Below, piece after piece: positions 17,037 to 27,047 of a DNA stretch of 64,000 bases. Both the position numbers and the translations under genes were made by a program. The notes under the pieces were generated by a model. The model was not told the origin of the DNA, did not search any database, and was given only the letters and a program-made list of their open reading frames with translations. Every line of letters begins with the position of its first letter. The stretch's first letter is position 1. The DNA comes from Thalassoglobus polymorphus (GTDB lineage Bacteria > Planctomycetota > Planctomycetia > Planctomycetales > Planctomycetaceae). The stretch lies in NCBI RefSeq assembly GCF_007744255.1, contig NZ_CP036267.1, positions 3,661,500 through 3,725,499 of the forward strand, given 5' to 3'.

Positions 17037-20000
17037 TTATTCTTTGGATAAAGTCTCATCGAGATTTAAGATCGCCAGACACAGCGAGGTCCAACTCGCG
17101 TGTTCCACGTCGTCCAATGATTGATCCCTCTCAGACTCTCCGATCGCTAGCATTTCGGATGCGTACTCAGGATGCGATTTGTACTCACTTCGAGAACGAT
17201 TGAGCCCCGCCAATAAAATTGTCGCTTCTTCGTCCTCCGCACTTCGGGCGAGCGACCGTTGGAAAACGTATTCCAATCGATCCCGGTCAGACGTCGCATC
17301 GAGGTGCAGAGCCTTTTCTGCCAGAGCACGGCCAGCTTCAACATACGTCACGTCATTGAAAGTCAAAAGCGAATGCAATGGCGTGTTCGTCCGGAAGGCA
17401 CTCACCGTGCATGTTTGTCGTGAGGAGTTGTCGAAGAAGATCGTCGGTCCAATAATTCGCCGCCAGAACACATACAGGCTACGACGATACAATGCTTCGC
17501 CATGGTCTTGCACATATTTCTTCTTGCCAAACGTTGCCTCCTCCCAAATTCCGGGAGGTTGATAAACATTGACGGATGGTCCGCCTCGACGATTCGTGAG
17601 CAGTCCACTCACGGCAAGAGCCTGATCTCGAATCATCCATGAAGGAAGCCGATAGCGTGGAGCACGTGCGAGGAGACGGTTCTCAGGATCACGTTCGAAC
17701 AAGCTGGGTGTCACTTTCGAAGATTGCCGGTAAGTGTGGCTCATGACCATTTGCTTAATCAAACGTTTTACATTCCACCCAGAATTTCGAAAGTCCGCAG
17801 CTAACCAGTTGAGCAACTCTTCATGAGTCGGTAACTCTCCCTGAACTCCAAAATCGTTCACAGTTTTAACGATTCCAACTCCAAAGACCTGCTGCCAAAA
17901 CCGATTGACGACCACACGTGCCATCAGCGGGTTCTCATCAGCGACAAGCCATTCTGCCAGTGCCAGCCGATCTTTCTTCGTCTCTGTTGGCATGGGTGGT
18001 AAACTCGTTGGGCTATCAGCTGTGACGACATCCCCCGGAGCATTATACAGCCCGCGAGTGAGGAGAAATGATTCCCGAAATTCCTGTTGATCTTCCATGA
18101 CCATCACCTTCGCAACGGCTGCTCGCACAGAATTGAATCGTTTTTCAAGATCACTCACATTCTTAGAAAGCTTGATATGCCGGGAATCGTCATTCTGATG
18201 AGCCTGCCGGAGAAGTTTCTTTTGTTCGTCAGTCCTCTTCTCGGTTGGCGTTAGCAATGCAAGTCGCAAGCTTTGATTGCCTGCTTCATCCAGCTTTGGG
18301 TGAGGCACAGTCGATGTCGAAAGTAAAAAACGACCGATATTGTGGCTCGCATGTTGTGAGTCATGCCGCAACACAATCCGTAGTTCCGCCCCCTGAACCG
18401 CTTCGACTGGATTTTCAAATCGAAAGAGAGCGGCATGGTCACGATCAACCGGCTTTCCATCGTAGACTGCCCAACCTGATTTCCGATTGCCATCGAACAC
18501 ACCTGCCACCTTGAGGCTCCCCTGCTCGAAAGAGGCCTCTGCAGAACGAATTTTCACGGGCGATTCTTCGTCACCATTCACAAGAAAGACTTCAAGTTCG
18601 GTCAGGACAAAGTTCCCGCTATTGGACCGGGCCAATCCTCCCTGAAAATGTGATTCATGTCGAAGTACATCGAGACGCAAGCCGGTGAGCGATTGTGGAG
18701 TGAGCGGGGCAACCACTTCGTAAGTGTCGTTCTTCGGGTTCGGACCGCTTGCAAAAATCGATCCATCTTCAAGCTGTTCTAACTGCTGATGTTCAGCACG
18801 AACGGACTTGGCAAGAAGAGGAGTCCAGGTTTCAGACTCTTTGAGCGACTCCAGTTTCGCAGCTTCCCAGGTGGACTCTTTTGCATCGAGTTCCTTTGAG
18901 TATGTCGCCAGATCACCGCGAGCAACCTTGAGTTGCGACTCAAGCGACTGCATCTGTTTTGATTGTTCATCTGTTGGAGCAAGAAGAATTGGCTTTGTTT
19001 GTGGATTCCCACCAGCGCCGGTCACCGGTGTCTGATTGAAGAAGGCGAACAGGCTGTAGTAATCTTTCTGAGAGAGTGCATCAAATTTGTGATCGTGACA
19101 GCGGCAGCAATTGAAGGTCAGTCCCAGCCAAAGCGTGGCTGTCGTCTCCGACATGTCCATCACATAATCAACACGATTTTCCGCAGCGATCCGGCCTCCT
19201 TCACCATTGATCATATGATTGCGGCAAAATCCCGTAGCCAGTTTTTGCTCGAAGGTTGCATCGGGAAGCAAATCGCCAGCGATTTGCCAAGTCGTGAAAT
19301 CGTCGTAAGGCAGGTTATCGTTGGAAGCGTTCACCACCCAGTCACGCCAGGGCCACATTGTCCTTTCACGATCCCCCTGATACCCGTTTGAATCGGCGTA
19401 GCGCGCAGCGTCCAACCAATTCCAGGCCATCCGTTCTCCATACGCCGGCGAAGCCAACAGTCGATCCACCAGTTTTTCGTATGCAGCAGGAGATGTATCG
19501 TTGAGAAACTTTTCGACTTCCTGCGGAGTTGGCGGAAGTCCTGTGAGGTCCAAAGTGACACGCCTGATCAGCGTCGACTTTTTCGCTTCAGGAGATGGAG
19601 TCAACTTCTCCTCATCGAGCTTACGACGAATAAAAGCATCGATCGCATTTCGAACCGGAAACTCAGCGAGGTCTTCGATCTTCGGAACTTCTGGCGAGAC
19701 AATCGGCGTCCATGACCAATGCTGTCCCCAATTCGCCCCTTGGTCGATCCATTTCCCCAAAAGTTCAATTTGTTCTGAAGTCAAATTCCGATTGGAATCA
19801 ACTGGCGGCATCCTCAGGTCGTCGTCTCGCGTATTCACACGGGCGAACAATTCACTCTTATCGCGATCCCCGACAATAATCGATGACAATGCGCCGTCAT
19901 GCTCATCCAATCGTAAATCGGCCTGACGCTGTTCAGCATCGGGACCGTGACAATGAAAACAGTTTTCGGAAAGAATCGGCCGAATGTCGCGATTGAAATC

Positions 20001-20078
20001 AACAACATCGTCAGCCACAACTGAGAGATGGTTGTTGGCAGCCATCACGAGGAATAAAAAACAGGAAAGCCAACGCAT
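17037..20078 (-). CDS. Planctomycete cytochrome with PSCyt1, DUF1549 and DUF1553 domains
   Basis: A secreted protein of about 1013 residues from the ATG at 20078, which gives a signal peptide (MRWLSCFLFLVMAANN); a TTG 15 codons upstream is less likely. Domain order: PSCyt1 with a haem motif in LSENCFHCHGPDAEQRQADL; DUF1549 with IDAFIRRKLDEEKLTPSPEA and RRVTLDLTGLPPTPQEVEKF, and a second CxxCH in CCRCHDHKFD; a jelly-roll-like middle; DUF1553 with LAEWLVADENPLMARVVVNR FWQQVFGVGIV. It precedes and is likely co-transcribed with the DUF1501 gene. Such pairs are thought to act in polymer breakdown or electron transfer outside the cell membrane, but the reaction is not known. Confidence 0.93.
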   Translation of the reverse strand: MRWLSCFLFLVMAANNHLSVVADDVVDFNRDIRPILSENCFHCHGPDAEQRQADLRLDEHDGALSSIIVGDRDKSELFARVNTRDDDLRMPPVDSNRNLTSEQIELLGKWIDQGANWGQHWSWTPIVSPEVPKIEDLAEFPVRNAIDAFIRRKLDEEKLTPSPEAKKSTLIRRVTLDLTGLPPTPQEVEKFLNDTSPAAYEKLVDRLLASPAYGERMAWNWLDAARYADSNGYQGDRERTMWPWRDWVVNASNDNLPYDDFTTWQIAGDLLPDATFEQKLATGFCRNHMINGEGGRIAAENRVDYVMDMSETTATLWLGLTFNCCRCHDHKFDALSQKDYYSLFAFFNQTPVTGAGGNPQTKPILLAPTDEQSKQMQSLESQLKVARGDLATYSKELDAKESTWEAAKLESLKESETWTPLLAKSVRAEHQQLEQLEDGSIFASGPNPKNDTYEVVAPLTPQSLTGLRLDVLRHESHFQGGLARSNSGNFVLTELEVFLVNGDEESPVKIRSAEASFEQGSLKVAGVFDGNRKSGWAVYDGKPVDRDHAALFRFENPVEAVQGAELRIVLRHDSQHASHNIGRFLLSTSTVPHPKLDEAGNQSLRLALLTPTEKRTDEQKKLLRQAHQNDDSRHIKLSKNVSDLEKRFNSVRAAVAKVMVMEDQQEFRESFLLTRGLYNAPGDVVTADSPTSLPPMPTETKKDRLALAEWLVADENPLMARVVVNRFWQQVFGVGIVKTVNDFGVQGELPTHEELLNWLAADFRNSGWNVKRLIKQMVMSHTYRQSSKVTPSLFERDPENRLLARAPRYRLPSWMIRDQALAVSGLLTNRRGGPSVNVYQPPGIWEEATFGKKKYVQDHGEALYRRSLYVFWRRIIGPTIFFDNSSRQTCTVSAFRTNTPLHSLLTFNDVTYVEAGRALAEKALHLDATSDRDRLEYVFQRSLARSAEDEEATILLAGLNRSRSEYKSHPEYASEMLAIGESERDQSLDDVEHASWTSLCLAILNLDETLSKE

Positions 20079-20283
20079 TTGCAAATCCGGAACAAGGGAG
20101 TTTTGATCGAGTCTCGCAGTCAATGTGCGATCGTCAAAGCCAATGGAGTGAGTCTCATGGGATGCCTACGGAAGGAATGAAATTGTACCAGACAAACTGA
20201 ATAAGACGAAGAGAACTCGAATTCCAACCAATATGCTGAGCCTCGATTCGAATTCTGGAACGTATCGAATTCATTCATTTTCG

Positions 20284-20387
20284 CTAAAGCATCTTGCGAT
20301 TCCGTATGCCCGTGAAGAACGCATTTCTCTAGTAAAAATGCTGTTCGCCACGAGGGAGATCCTGCAAACCAATTCAATAGATGCTCC
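20284..20387 (-). repeat. Palindromic repeat family 1, reverse copy
   Basis: Read on the minus strand it follows the family order: an AGCATCTATTGAATTGGTTT start, GCAGGATC, CCTCGTGGCGAACAGC, ATTTTTACTAGAGAAATGCG, TTCTTCACGGGCATACGG. The outermost terminal bases have diverged (GGAGCAT in place of TAGAGCAT, and the distal palindrome is blurred), but the central hairpin is preserved. Confidence 0.85.
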
Positions 20388-20485
20388 AATCAAATCTTCG
20401 GAAGAATGCGAAGCGGTTCCTCAAATCGAAACTCACCTTGCGGCACGAGCGACGATTCAATCTATTGTAGCTCTCCATCGATGCT

Positions 20486-20521
20486 GCTGTTGAAGCTGTT
20501 GAAGCTGTTGAAGCTGTTGAA
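20486..20521 (+). repeat. Four 9-bp tandem repeats (GCTGTTGAA)
   Basis: Four perfect head-to-tail copies of GCTGTTGAA. The array is non-coding in any gene I accept; it lies about 225 bp upstream of the small cytochrome gene. Perfect short arrays of this sort are prone to copy-number change. Confidence 0.9.
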
Positions 20522-20746
20522 ATGGTGACGTTATCCCAGAGTTCGCCCCATGTCGTGAATGATCCATTTCATCGAAAGTCGTGAAAGAAAGTCTTGCAGC
20601 ACTCGAATCTTCTGGCATGATATCACAAACACTGGAATCGAGTTGACGGTCAAGCTGACCATGACCATTCAATCAGCCTCAGCGAGTCCGACTCGGTAAT
20701 CACGAGAAGCAAAAAACACACATTCAGAACTCAAAGAGACCTGCAA

Positions 20747-21130
20747 ATGACTCACCAAGTCAAGTTCTTTATCGCCCTGGCCGTGCTATTTTCGATGCTG
20801 ACGGTTCAACTGACAGTCACAGGTTCGGCACTGGCGGCTGATGACGATTTGACAATCAAGAAGATTATGAAAGTCGCCTTTAAAGGTGATCTCGTCCGTA
20901 AGGTCGGGACAAATAAAGCGACAGCTCAAGAGAAACAAGAGCTATTGAAACTGGTCAAAGCGATGCAAGGAATGAAGCCTCCCAAGGGGGACTCAGAAAG
21001 CTGGACGGAAAAAACAAAAGCACTGGTTGATGCAGTTCAGGCTTCTGTCGATGGAAAAGAGGACGCAGCGATGTTACTGAAAAAAAGCACCAATTGCGCT
21101 GCGTGCCATAAATCACACAAGCCAGAATAG
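20747..21130 (+). CDS. Small secreted c-type cytochrome-like protein
   Basis: A 127-residue protein with an N-terminal signal peptide (KFFIALAVLFSMLTVQLTVT, then SALAADD) and a single haem c motif near the C-terminus (TNCAACHKSHKPE). The middle is helical (KKIMKVAFKGDLVRKV; ELLKLVKAMQGMKPP). The single CxxCH at the end of a helical bundle resembles cytochrome c-prime architecture. It probably carries electrons in the periplasm. The next gene in the same direction starts 137 bp downstream and may be co-expressed. Confidence 0.8.
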   Translation: MTHQVKFFIALAVLFSMLTVQLTVTGSALAADDDLTIKKIMKVAFKGDLVRKVGTNKATAQEKQELLKLVKAMQGMKPPKGDSESWTEKTKALVDAVQASVDGKEDAAMLLKKSTNCAACHKSHKPE

Positions 21131-21267
21131 AGCAGCACTTTTTCAGGGGTAACAAGAGGACGAAAGCTCTCGAAACTGAAGTCAAACGTAGATTGACTGA
21201 GAAACAAGAACTGAAGCAGCAAGCAGCTGGTCAACAGAGAACACTTGATACGAAAACGGAGTTGGTG

Positions 21268-22821
21268 ATGAAGACTGTTCTAGCGTTTTGTCTGCTCACA
21301 TTGGTTTGTGCCACTGCGGATGCACAGTCAAGCCGAGACCAGAGAAAAGACTTCGTCGAAGGACTCCTGAAATCTCTCATTGATTCTCAGCTGAACCGGG
21401 GACGACCGGCCCCTGATCGCGATCCTCCGAACCGTCCGCCGAACGCTGACTTGCAGCAGGCTCAGGCCTTCCTGGATGATCTCGCAAAACAATCGGGACA
21501 ATTGGTGAATCAGTTGCGAGTTGAAGAGCGAAGTATGCCGCAATTGCGTCCCTTATTGGCTGATGCACTCACGATCCATGCGGATGCAAGAATTCTTCGT
21601 GATGATGCACGCTCCGTTCGTGATGAAAGAGCTTTAAAGAACTCGGTTCGCGAATTTGACCGGAAGTGGCGGACACTCGCTCATCGCCTCAAGCAAATAC
21701 CAGAGCTAGGCCGAGCGAGCCAACGCACAATCGATTCGATCACCGACCTCGACACGTCCTTGTCTCAACTTCTTGGAATCGATCCGCAGTTTGACCGGAA
21801 CTCACTCCTGAGATTGAGTTCGTCCGTCTCAACTTCAATCGGCCATTTGAATCAGGAGCTCCGATATCAACTCCATCGAAACCCGAACCGAGATCAAATT
21901 CTCACGCAAGGGTTCCAACTCAGATTGCAGGCCAGTCAGCTTGTCTCACTTGTAGATCGAGCGGATTATCAATCGATCGTTGCAAGCACTCAAAGTTTTC
22001 AACAAGCGTGGAAACCCTTTGCGGCCAGATTGCGTGAACTCAACTCCGAGAGAATTCAACGCGACATGCTTGAGATCGAACAATCGCTTCGCGACATCTC
22101 TGAAATCCTCTGGCTGACGGCTCCAATTGATAAGGCTCAGATTGTGCAGCTCACGCAAACCATTGAGCGTGAGTTCGATCTGTTTCTTGAAAACGTTTCG
22201 CTCGCGCAACTTATTAAACTCAATCAAAGCCAAAATTTAATTCAACGGTCAACACAGTTTCATGCGTCAGCTCACCTGTTTGCCGAAACTGCGGAGCGGT
22301 CGCAAAACCTCAATGATTTGTCTTGGGATTTTCAGGTCTTGGAAGTCGAGTGGAAAGATTTCCTTGTTGAAGCCAGAAGAATAAATCTCCCTGCTGCTCA
22401 ACAACAAATTCAGATGATTCAACGATCAATGAACATTCTGCAGAACATGTTGAATCTGCGCCCACAACTCGATCGACGTGAACTTCTTCCAGTTGTCGCA
22501 TCAGCTGACGACTTGAGTGACCGCTTGCTCGACACCGGAAAACGACTTATCGGCAATTCAAGATCTTACCCTGGGACCTTCCGCATCAAATTCCTCAATG
22601 AGCTGAATGAATTGCATGACTCAGCCCACCAGCTTCATGACGGGTTGATCCAAACAAAATCCGAAAGTGAGCTGCAGCATGATGCGGAACACCTCATCGA
22701 GCACTGGAGCGAGGTGAAGCAACTTGTGACACAACTTCGCCAACAGGACCAGCAGCAGATCATGCAAATCATGGCACAACTTGAACCGAACATGATGAAG
22801 CTGCAAGTGATCTTTTACTGA
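21268..22821 (+). CDS. Secreted helical protein with four internal repeats, function unknown
   Basis: The ATG at 21268 gives a signal peptide (MKTVLAFCLLTLVCATADA) and a product of 517 residues; the frame is open 25 codons further up. After a Pro/Arg-rich linker the protein seems made of four helical units of about 100 residues. Each has a central W and RL, as in FDRKWRTLAHRLKQI, FQQAWKPFAARLREL, VEWKDFLVEARRI and HWSEVKQLVTQLR. Each is followed by an amphipathic helix and, in two or three of them, a LG-IDPQFDR / LNLRPQLDRRELL turn. No cysteines suggest haem and no catalytic motif is seen. I do not recognise the family. Confidence 0.75.
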   Translation: MKTVLAFCLLTLVCATADAQSSRDQRKDFVEGLLKSLIDSQLNRGRPAPDRDPPNRPPNADLQQAQAFLDDLAKQSGQLVNQLRVEERSMPQLRPLLADALTIHADARILRDDARSVRDERALKNSVREFDRKWRTLAHRLKQIPELGRASQRTIDSITDLDTSLSQLLGIDPQFDRNSLLRLSSSVSTSIGHLNQELRYQLHRNPNRDQILTQGFQLRLQASQLVSLVDRADYQSIVASTQSFQQAWKPFAARLRELNSERIQRDMLEIEQSLRDISEILWLTAPIDKAQIVQLTQTIEREFDLFLENVSLAQLIKLNQSQNLIQRSTQFHASAHLFAETAERSQNLNDLSWDFQVLEVEWKDFLVEARRINLPAAQQQIQMIQRSMNILQNMLNLRPQLDRRELLPVVASADDLSDRLLDTGKRLIGNSRSYPGTFRIKFLNELNELHDSAHQLHDGLIQTKSESELQHDAEHLIEHWSEVKQLVTQLRQQDQQQIMQIMAQLEPNMMKLQVIFY

Positions 22822-22941
22822 TTGTCGCCCACACAAGCCCCGAGCTGCCTCACAAACCGACCACAGTCCTACAGCACAGTTCTACAGCACGGGTGCGCAC
22901 CAAAATTTGGGGCTTAACACAAAGATTCAGAGCAAGAGCAC

Positions 22942-23799
22942 TCACTTGAACAAGCCCCGCTTCCCTCCCCGTATTCGCATTGAAAACCCAAGCAATCCTT
23001 CGGTCCCGGAAACTTTAATTCGCGGAATTTGAAAAGGATCTCCATATGGACGTTTTTCAATTCCGGACTCAGTTGTGACAGCTCCCCGATACCCCGCTGC
23101 AGCAACCATCTGCGAATGTCTGGGTTCATAAATCCCAAAGGGGTATGCAAATGTTTGCGAATTGACCTGGAATTCAGTGTCTAGCTCTTTTTTTGCTCCT
23201 GCGATTTCATGCGTTGCTGCCTGATCTTCGATCTTCGCTAAATTTGCATGAGTGATGGTGTGCCCACCTAATTCCCAGCGGCCGGTTTTCACCATGTTGT
23301 GAATTTGTTCATCTGTCAGCTTCGGCTCTGCTTGAAGCTCGTCATCTTTGTGATGTGCTTTCTTCTTACTTGACCATCCGCCGTCTCGCTGCGTGACTAG
23401 ATAAAGCGTGGCACAGGCTCCGTATTTTTCAAGAAGCGGATCTGCGTTGGTCCAATTGTCTTCAAATCCATCGTCGAACGTCAGGCAGACGGACCGTTCA
23501 GGGAGCGGTTCATCAGAAACGAGTTGGCTCGCAAACACAAAATGAAAGTTGCGAGCTTTCAGCCAGGCGAGTTGTTTCTCCAGCTGTTCTGGCGGAACAC
23601 GTAACTTATTAAATCGTGTACCGGGACGATGCGAACGGACCATGTGATACATGAGCACTCGCGGGGCTGACCAGTCGACGACAGGACGCCACCAAGCGTA
23701 CTGAGCACTGAAGTACCCTACTCCTCCCAAACAAATCCCGAATCCCAAACCCTCGGCAATCATAATTCCTCGATAGCATTCTTCGAGTTGAAACTTCAC
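22942..23799 (-). CDS. Polysaccharide deacetylase (NodB homology domain)
   Basis: A 285-residue carbohydrate esterase family 4 protein. An N-terminal hydrophobic stretch (GLGFGICLGGVGYF) could be a membrane anchor. The NodB domain shows the metal-binding TFDDG motif in SVCLTFDDGFEDNW, the HxxxH-like GGHTITHANLAKIEDQAATH and later FAYPFGIYEPRHSQMVAAAG. Such enzymes deacetylate N-acetylglucosamine polymers or peptidoglycan. The start is either the GTG at 23799 or the ATG at 23763. No sugar-chain operon is next to it. Confidence 0.87.
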   Translation of the reverse strand: MKFQLEECYRGIMIAEGLGFGICLGGVGYFSAQYAWWRPVVDWSAPRVLMYHMVRSHRPGTRFNKLRVPPEQLEKQLAWLKARNFHFVFASQLVSDEPLPERSVCLTFDDGFEDNWTNADPLLEKYGACATLYLVTQRDGGWSSKKKAHHKDDELQAEPKLTDEQIHNMVKTGRWELGGHTITHANLAKIEDQAATHEIAGAKKELDTEFQVNSQTFAYPFGIYEPRHSQMVAAAGYRGAVTTESGIEKRPYGDPFQIPRIKVSGTEGLLGFSMRIRGGKRGLFK

Positions 23800-23909
23800 A
23801 AACTCTTGAATGCCTTAATAGAAGTTTAGCGTAAAAAATCTCGAAACTTTAAGGATTGCGAGAACCTATTGTTGCAATTCGTATGTCAGATGCACTCACT
23901 CAGATTCCA

Positions 23910-24800
23910 TTACAGGTCGAGAAGTTGGTCCATCAACTGAGCAGTATCCTCCAGCGATTTGTCGCCCCCTTCACGGGTCGCCCAGCCAGTAAACTCAATT
24001 TCGGCCAGTGCTTTGCGAACTTCCGGCCAATCAACATCTCCTTCACCGAGCCGACAGAATCCGTTCTCTTTGCCCCAATCTTTCACATCGAGTTTAACGA
24101 TACGATTTCCAAGCGTCCGTATCCACTCTTCCGGTTTTCCGAATTTGCGGACATTGCCAATGTCGAAATAAGCTCCGACCCACTCACTATCAATCGCATC
24201 GAGATAGTCCCGGAACTCATCGGGAGTTTCGCAGAACCCGTTCCAAACGTTCTCGATCAAAATTTTAATTTGATGCCTCTTGGCAACCGGGATCACTTTA
24301 CGGATCTCGACGATCGAGCGGTTCCAAACATCATCATGGGTCTCTTCCGGACCAGACACACGCCCCGGAACCAAGAGAACCGATGTTCCACCAATCTTTT
24401 TTGAATCTTTGACAGCTTGCACCAAAGCAGTACGACCGACTTCCCGAACCGCAGGGTCTGGAGAAGAGAGTCGCTCTTTCCAATGGACCATATCGACAAC
24501 ACCATGCACAGGGAGACCGACCTGCTTGATAGCCTTGTTCAATGTATCGAGATCCGGAATTCCAGGGCTGGCTCCTTCGATTCCATCAAAACCAAGAGTT
24601 TTATATTGCTCAAGTCTGGTGACCATTTCGTCGAAGTCTTTGCCAATTCTGCCACCTTTATTGGCTTTGAAAATCTTCCCGTTGTTTTTGCGTTCGCGTT
24701 TTGCAGGTTCGGCTGCCAGAGTCCACTGAGCACCAGAGATGGCAACGCCGGTCACGGCGGCCGCTGTCCCTAGAAACTGTCGACGTGACTGTTTCGACAT
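23910..24800 (-). CDS. Secreted TIM-barrel sugar isomerase/epimerase family protein
   Basis: From the ATG at 24800 (GAGAGGG upstream) the product has a twin-arginine signal, MSKQSRRQFLGTAAAVTGVA. The mature part of about 265 residues is an AP endonuclease 2-type TIM barrel as found in sugar phosphate isomerases and hydroxypyruvate isomerases: YKTLGFDGIEGASPGIPDLD, ILIENVWNGFCETPDEFRD, VGAYFDIGNVRKFGKPEEW, KLDVKDWGKENGFCRLGEGD. The metal ligands Glu, Asp/His-like positions fall in those blocks. Planctomycetes export many such proteins; the substrate is unknown. Confidence 0.85.
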   Translation of the reverse strand: MSKQSRRQFLGTAAAVTGVAISGAQWTLAAEPAKRERKNNGKIFKANKGGRIGKDFDEMVTRLEQYKTLGFDGIEGASPGIPDLDTLNKAIKQVGLPVHGVVDMVHWKERLSSPDPAVREVGRTALVQAVKDSKKIGGTSVLLVPGRVSGPEETHDDVWNRSIVEIRKVIPVAKRHQIKILIENVWNGFCETPDEFRDYLDAIDSEWVGAYFDIGNVRKFGKPEEWIRTLGNRIVKLDVKDWGKENGFCRLGEGDVDWPEVRKALAEIEFTGWATREGGDKSLEDTAQLMDQLLDL

Positions 24801-24944
24801 CACCCTCTCCATCAAAATTGCTGAACAACACGAGATCTTTCAGGAGACAGGATGCACAATTTGAGGGCAAACATCAATGAACAGATGTTTGCATCCGTGC
24901 TGCTGAATTCATCACAGTCGAACGCATTCCAATGGGCGAGCCAG

Positions 24945-27047
24945 CTACCGCAGGACCGAGTACAGATTACTGAAATCGTCGGTCCAGAGGACACGTTTTT
25001 TCGGCGAGGTATCAGTCAACTCCAGAAGCCCATTGTCGTCGAGAATCTGCTTGTCATGACTGGCAATCATCCAAAGACTTGAAGTCTGCGATGTGGCGTC
25101 GTCACCAAGAAATTTAGTGAGTCGAAATTCCATTCCTGCCTGATCTGCCAGCGCTGCGGTCACGGGAGCTAAATCGAGGTGCAAATTCGAAACATGAAAT
25201 GCAAGAACTCCCCGTTCGTTCAAGTGGCTCATGTAAATTTCGACAGCCTCTTTTGTGAGCAAGTGAGTTGGCACAGAATCACCGGAGAAGGCGTCCAGAA
25301 CCAGCAAGTCGTAACCTTGTGGATCTTCCCGCTCGAGAACAAGTCTGGCATCGCCAACGATTGTTTCAGTCTTCGAAGGAGAGCCTGAAAGAAAACGAAA
25401 ATTGTCTCTGGCGATCCGAACGACAGCCTCATTGATCTCGTAGTAACGGAAATGGTCAGATTTGCGACCGTATCCGGAGAGAGTTCCGACTCCTAATCCA
25501 ACAACCCCCACCTTGATTGAAGGCCGAGTCTCGTTAAGAGCTGAAAACGTGCGACCGATGCCAGAATCTGGTCCGTAATAAGTTGTTGGAATCATCAATT
25601 TTTCTGGCGACTGATATTGCACACCATGCAAAATTCGACCGTGCCTCAATTTGAGAGTATGCTTCTCTGGATCATGAGGAGAGTGATTTTCAATTCGTAA
25701 GACACCGTAAAAATTTCGTTCAATTTTTGTGGAGCTTCGAATCGTTCCACTCGCTTGCGATTGCAAACTGATGGCCGTCACGATGACTACGGCATAGGCT
25801 CCGTAGTGCACCCACGCAGGAATCTGACTCGCCTCAGATCGTCTTCCGTTTTCATTTAAATAGACTCCGATTGCCAGCGCAGAACAAACGACGAGTGCAA
25901 AGTGCATCTCCAAAAGGAGCGGAAAGAAAGCTGGAGCAATGACGCCGACAAACACCCCGCCACTGGCCCCACCGGCGGCCATGATCAGATAGAACGAAGT
26001 CAATCGAGCCGGTTCCGGTTTCAGCCGTGCCAATTCACCGTGACAAATCATGCATGCAGCAAAGAGCGCGGAAAAATAGATGAGAACTTCAACCACCAGT
26101 CCAATGGAAGGTGGCTGAGTCATGAGAAATGTCACCAGAGCCAGGGAGAATGCACCTCCCAGACCGAACCACAAACGTGAATACCATTGTTCACCATCGA
26201 AGCAAAGAATGAAGGACAACAGGTATAACGAAAGTGGAATCACCCACAAAAATGGGACGACTGCAACATCCTGGCAAACCTGATTCGTACATGCTAACAG
26301 CATCACCGAAGCCATCATCGACAGACCATACCATTGCCACCAGCTTCCAGCAGTCTTCTCAATAATTTCATCAACATTTGCCCCAACATTCACCTCCGCA
26401 GAAATGTTTTGCGAAGGTTTAGCCGGTTCGGCATTTTTAGATCCAGCTTGAAAGAAGACGGAGACCCACCCACAGAGACCGCACAGCAACGCCAGACCAA
26501 AAAATCCGATCGACCAGATTGACGACTGCTGAGACATCCCAATTACTGGCTCGAAGAGAAACGGATAACTGACCAGTGCCAGCAGCGATCCGATATTCGA
26601 TAACGCATACAATCGATATGGTGAACGACCGGGAAAGGCTCTGCCGAACCACGATTGCAGGAGTGGTCCAGTTGTAGAAAGTACGAAGTAAGGCAGCCCA
26701 ACGGTGACCAGCAGCAGCGCCAGAATTCGAAAGACTGGTGCCTCGCCCCCTGTCGGCTTCCAGGTTGCTTCAGGCAGAATGCTGATGGTCGCCACAGCAG
26801 CGATGAGTAGCACGGAATGCACAATCGCCTGCCAGCGTGGGGTCAATTTGCTTGTCAGTAAATGAGCATAGACATATCCACCGAAAAGGACTGTCTGAAA
26901 AAAGAGCAGGCAGGTAGTCCAGACATTTGGAGTTCCCCCAAACCATGGCAAAATCGCCTTGCTGATCAGTGGTTGGATCTGAAAAAGCAGAAACGCACTC
27001 ACAAACACAGAAACTGCAAACAGAACTGAGACAAGTCGATTTTTCAT
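24945..27047 (-). CDS. Fused MFS-type transporter / spermidine synthase-like protein
   Basis: About 700 residues from the ATG at 27047 (the frame is open to 27089). The first 430 residues hold many membrane helices, starting VLFAVSVFVSAFLLFQIQPL and GTPNVWTTCLLFFQTVLFGG. The C-terminal part is a soluble Rossmann methyltransferase/spermidine-synthase fold: KVGVVGLGVGTLSGYGRKSD, RYYEINEAVVRIARDNF, DARLVLEREDPQGYDLLVLD, AFSGDSVPTHLLT. The fusion is common in planctomycetes and some other phyla. Whether it makes a polyamine is not established. It stands alone on the minus strand. Confidence 0.88.
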   Translation of the reverse strand: MKNRLVSVLFAVSVFVSAFLLFQIQPLISKAILPWFGGTPNVWTTCLLFFQTVLFGGYVYAHLLTSKLTPRWQAIVHSVLLIAAVATISILPEATWKPTGGEAPVFRILALLLVTVGLPYFVLSTTGPLLQSWFGRAFPGRSPYRLYALSNIGSLLALVSYPFLFEPVIGMSQQSSIWSIGFFGLALLCGLCGWVSVFFQAGSKNAEPAKPSQNISAEVNVGANVDEIIEKTAGSWWQWYGLSMMASVMLLACTNQVCQDVAVVPFLWVIPLSLYLLSFILCFDGEQWYSRLWFGLGGAFSLALVTFLMTQPPSIGLVVEVLIYFSALFAACMICHGELARLKPEPARLTSFYLIMAAGGASGGVFVGVIAPAFFPLLLEMHFALVVCSALAIGVYLNENGRRSEASQIPAWVHYGAYAVVIVTAISLQSQASGTIRSSTKIERNFYGVLRIENHSPHDPEKHTLKLRHGRILHGVQYQSPEKLMIPTTYYGPDSGIGRTFSALNETRPSIKVGVVGLGVGTLSGYGRKSDHFRYYEINEAVVRIARDNFRFLSGSPSKTETIVGDARLVLEREDPQGYDLLVLDAFSGDSVPTHLLTKEAVEIYMSHLNERGVLAFHVSNLHLDLAPVTAALADQAGMEFRLTKFLGDDATSQTSSLWMIASHDKQILDDNGLLELTDTSPKKRVLWTDDFSNLYSVLR

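Larger units (their letters stand above)
20079..20746. other. Intergenic region with repeats, divergent promoters expected
   Basis: This 670-bp gap lies between divergent genes. It contains one copy of palindromic repeat family 1 (20284-20387), a 9-bp tandem array (20486-20521) and nothing I would call a gene. A 71-codon minus-strand frame across the tandem array encodes QLQQLQQLQQ and looks like a by-product of the repeat. Confidence 0.55.

Noticed and set aside
20457-20672. 71-codon frame with QLQ repeats
   Set aside because: Explained by the 9-bp tandem array; the rest has no protein-like character.
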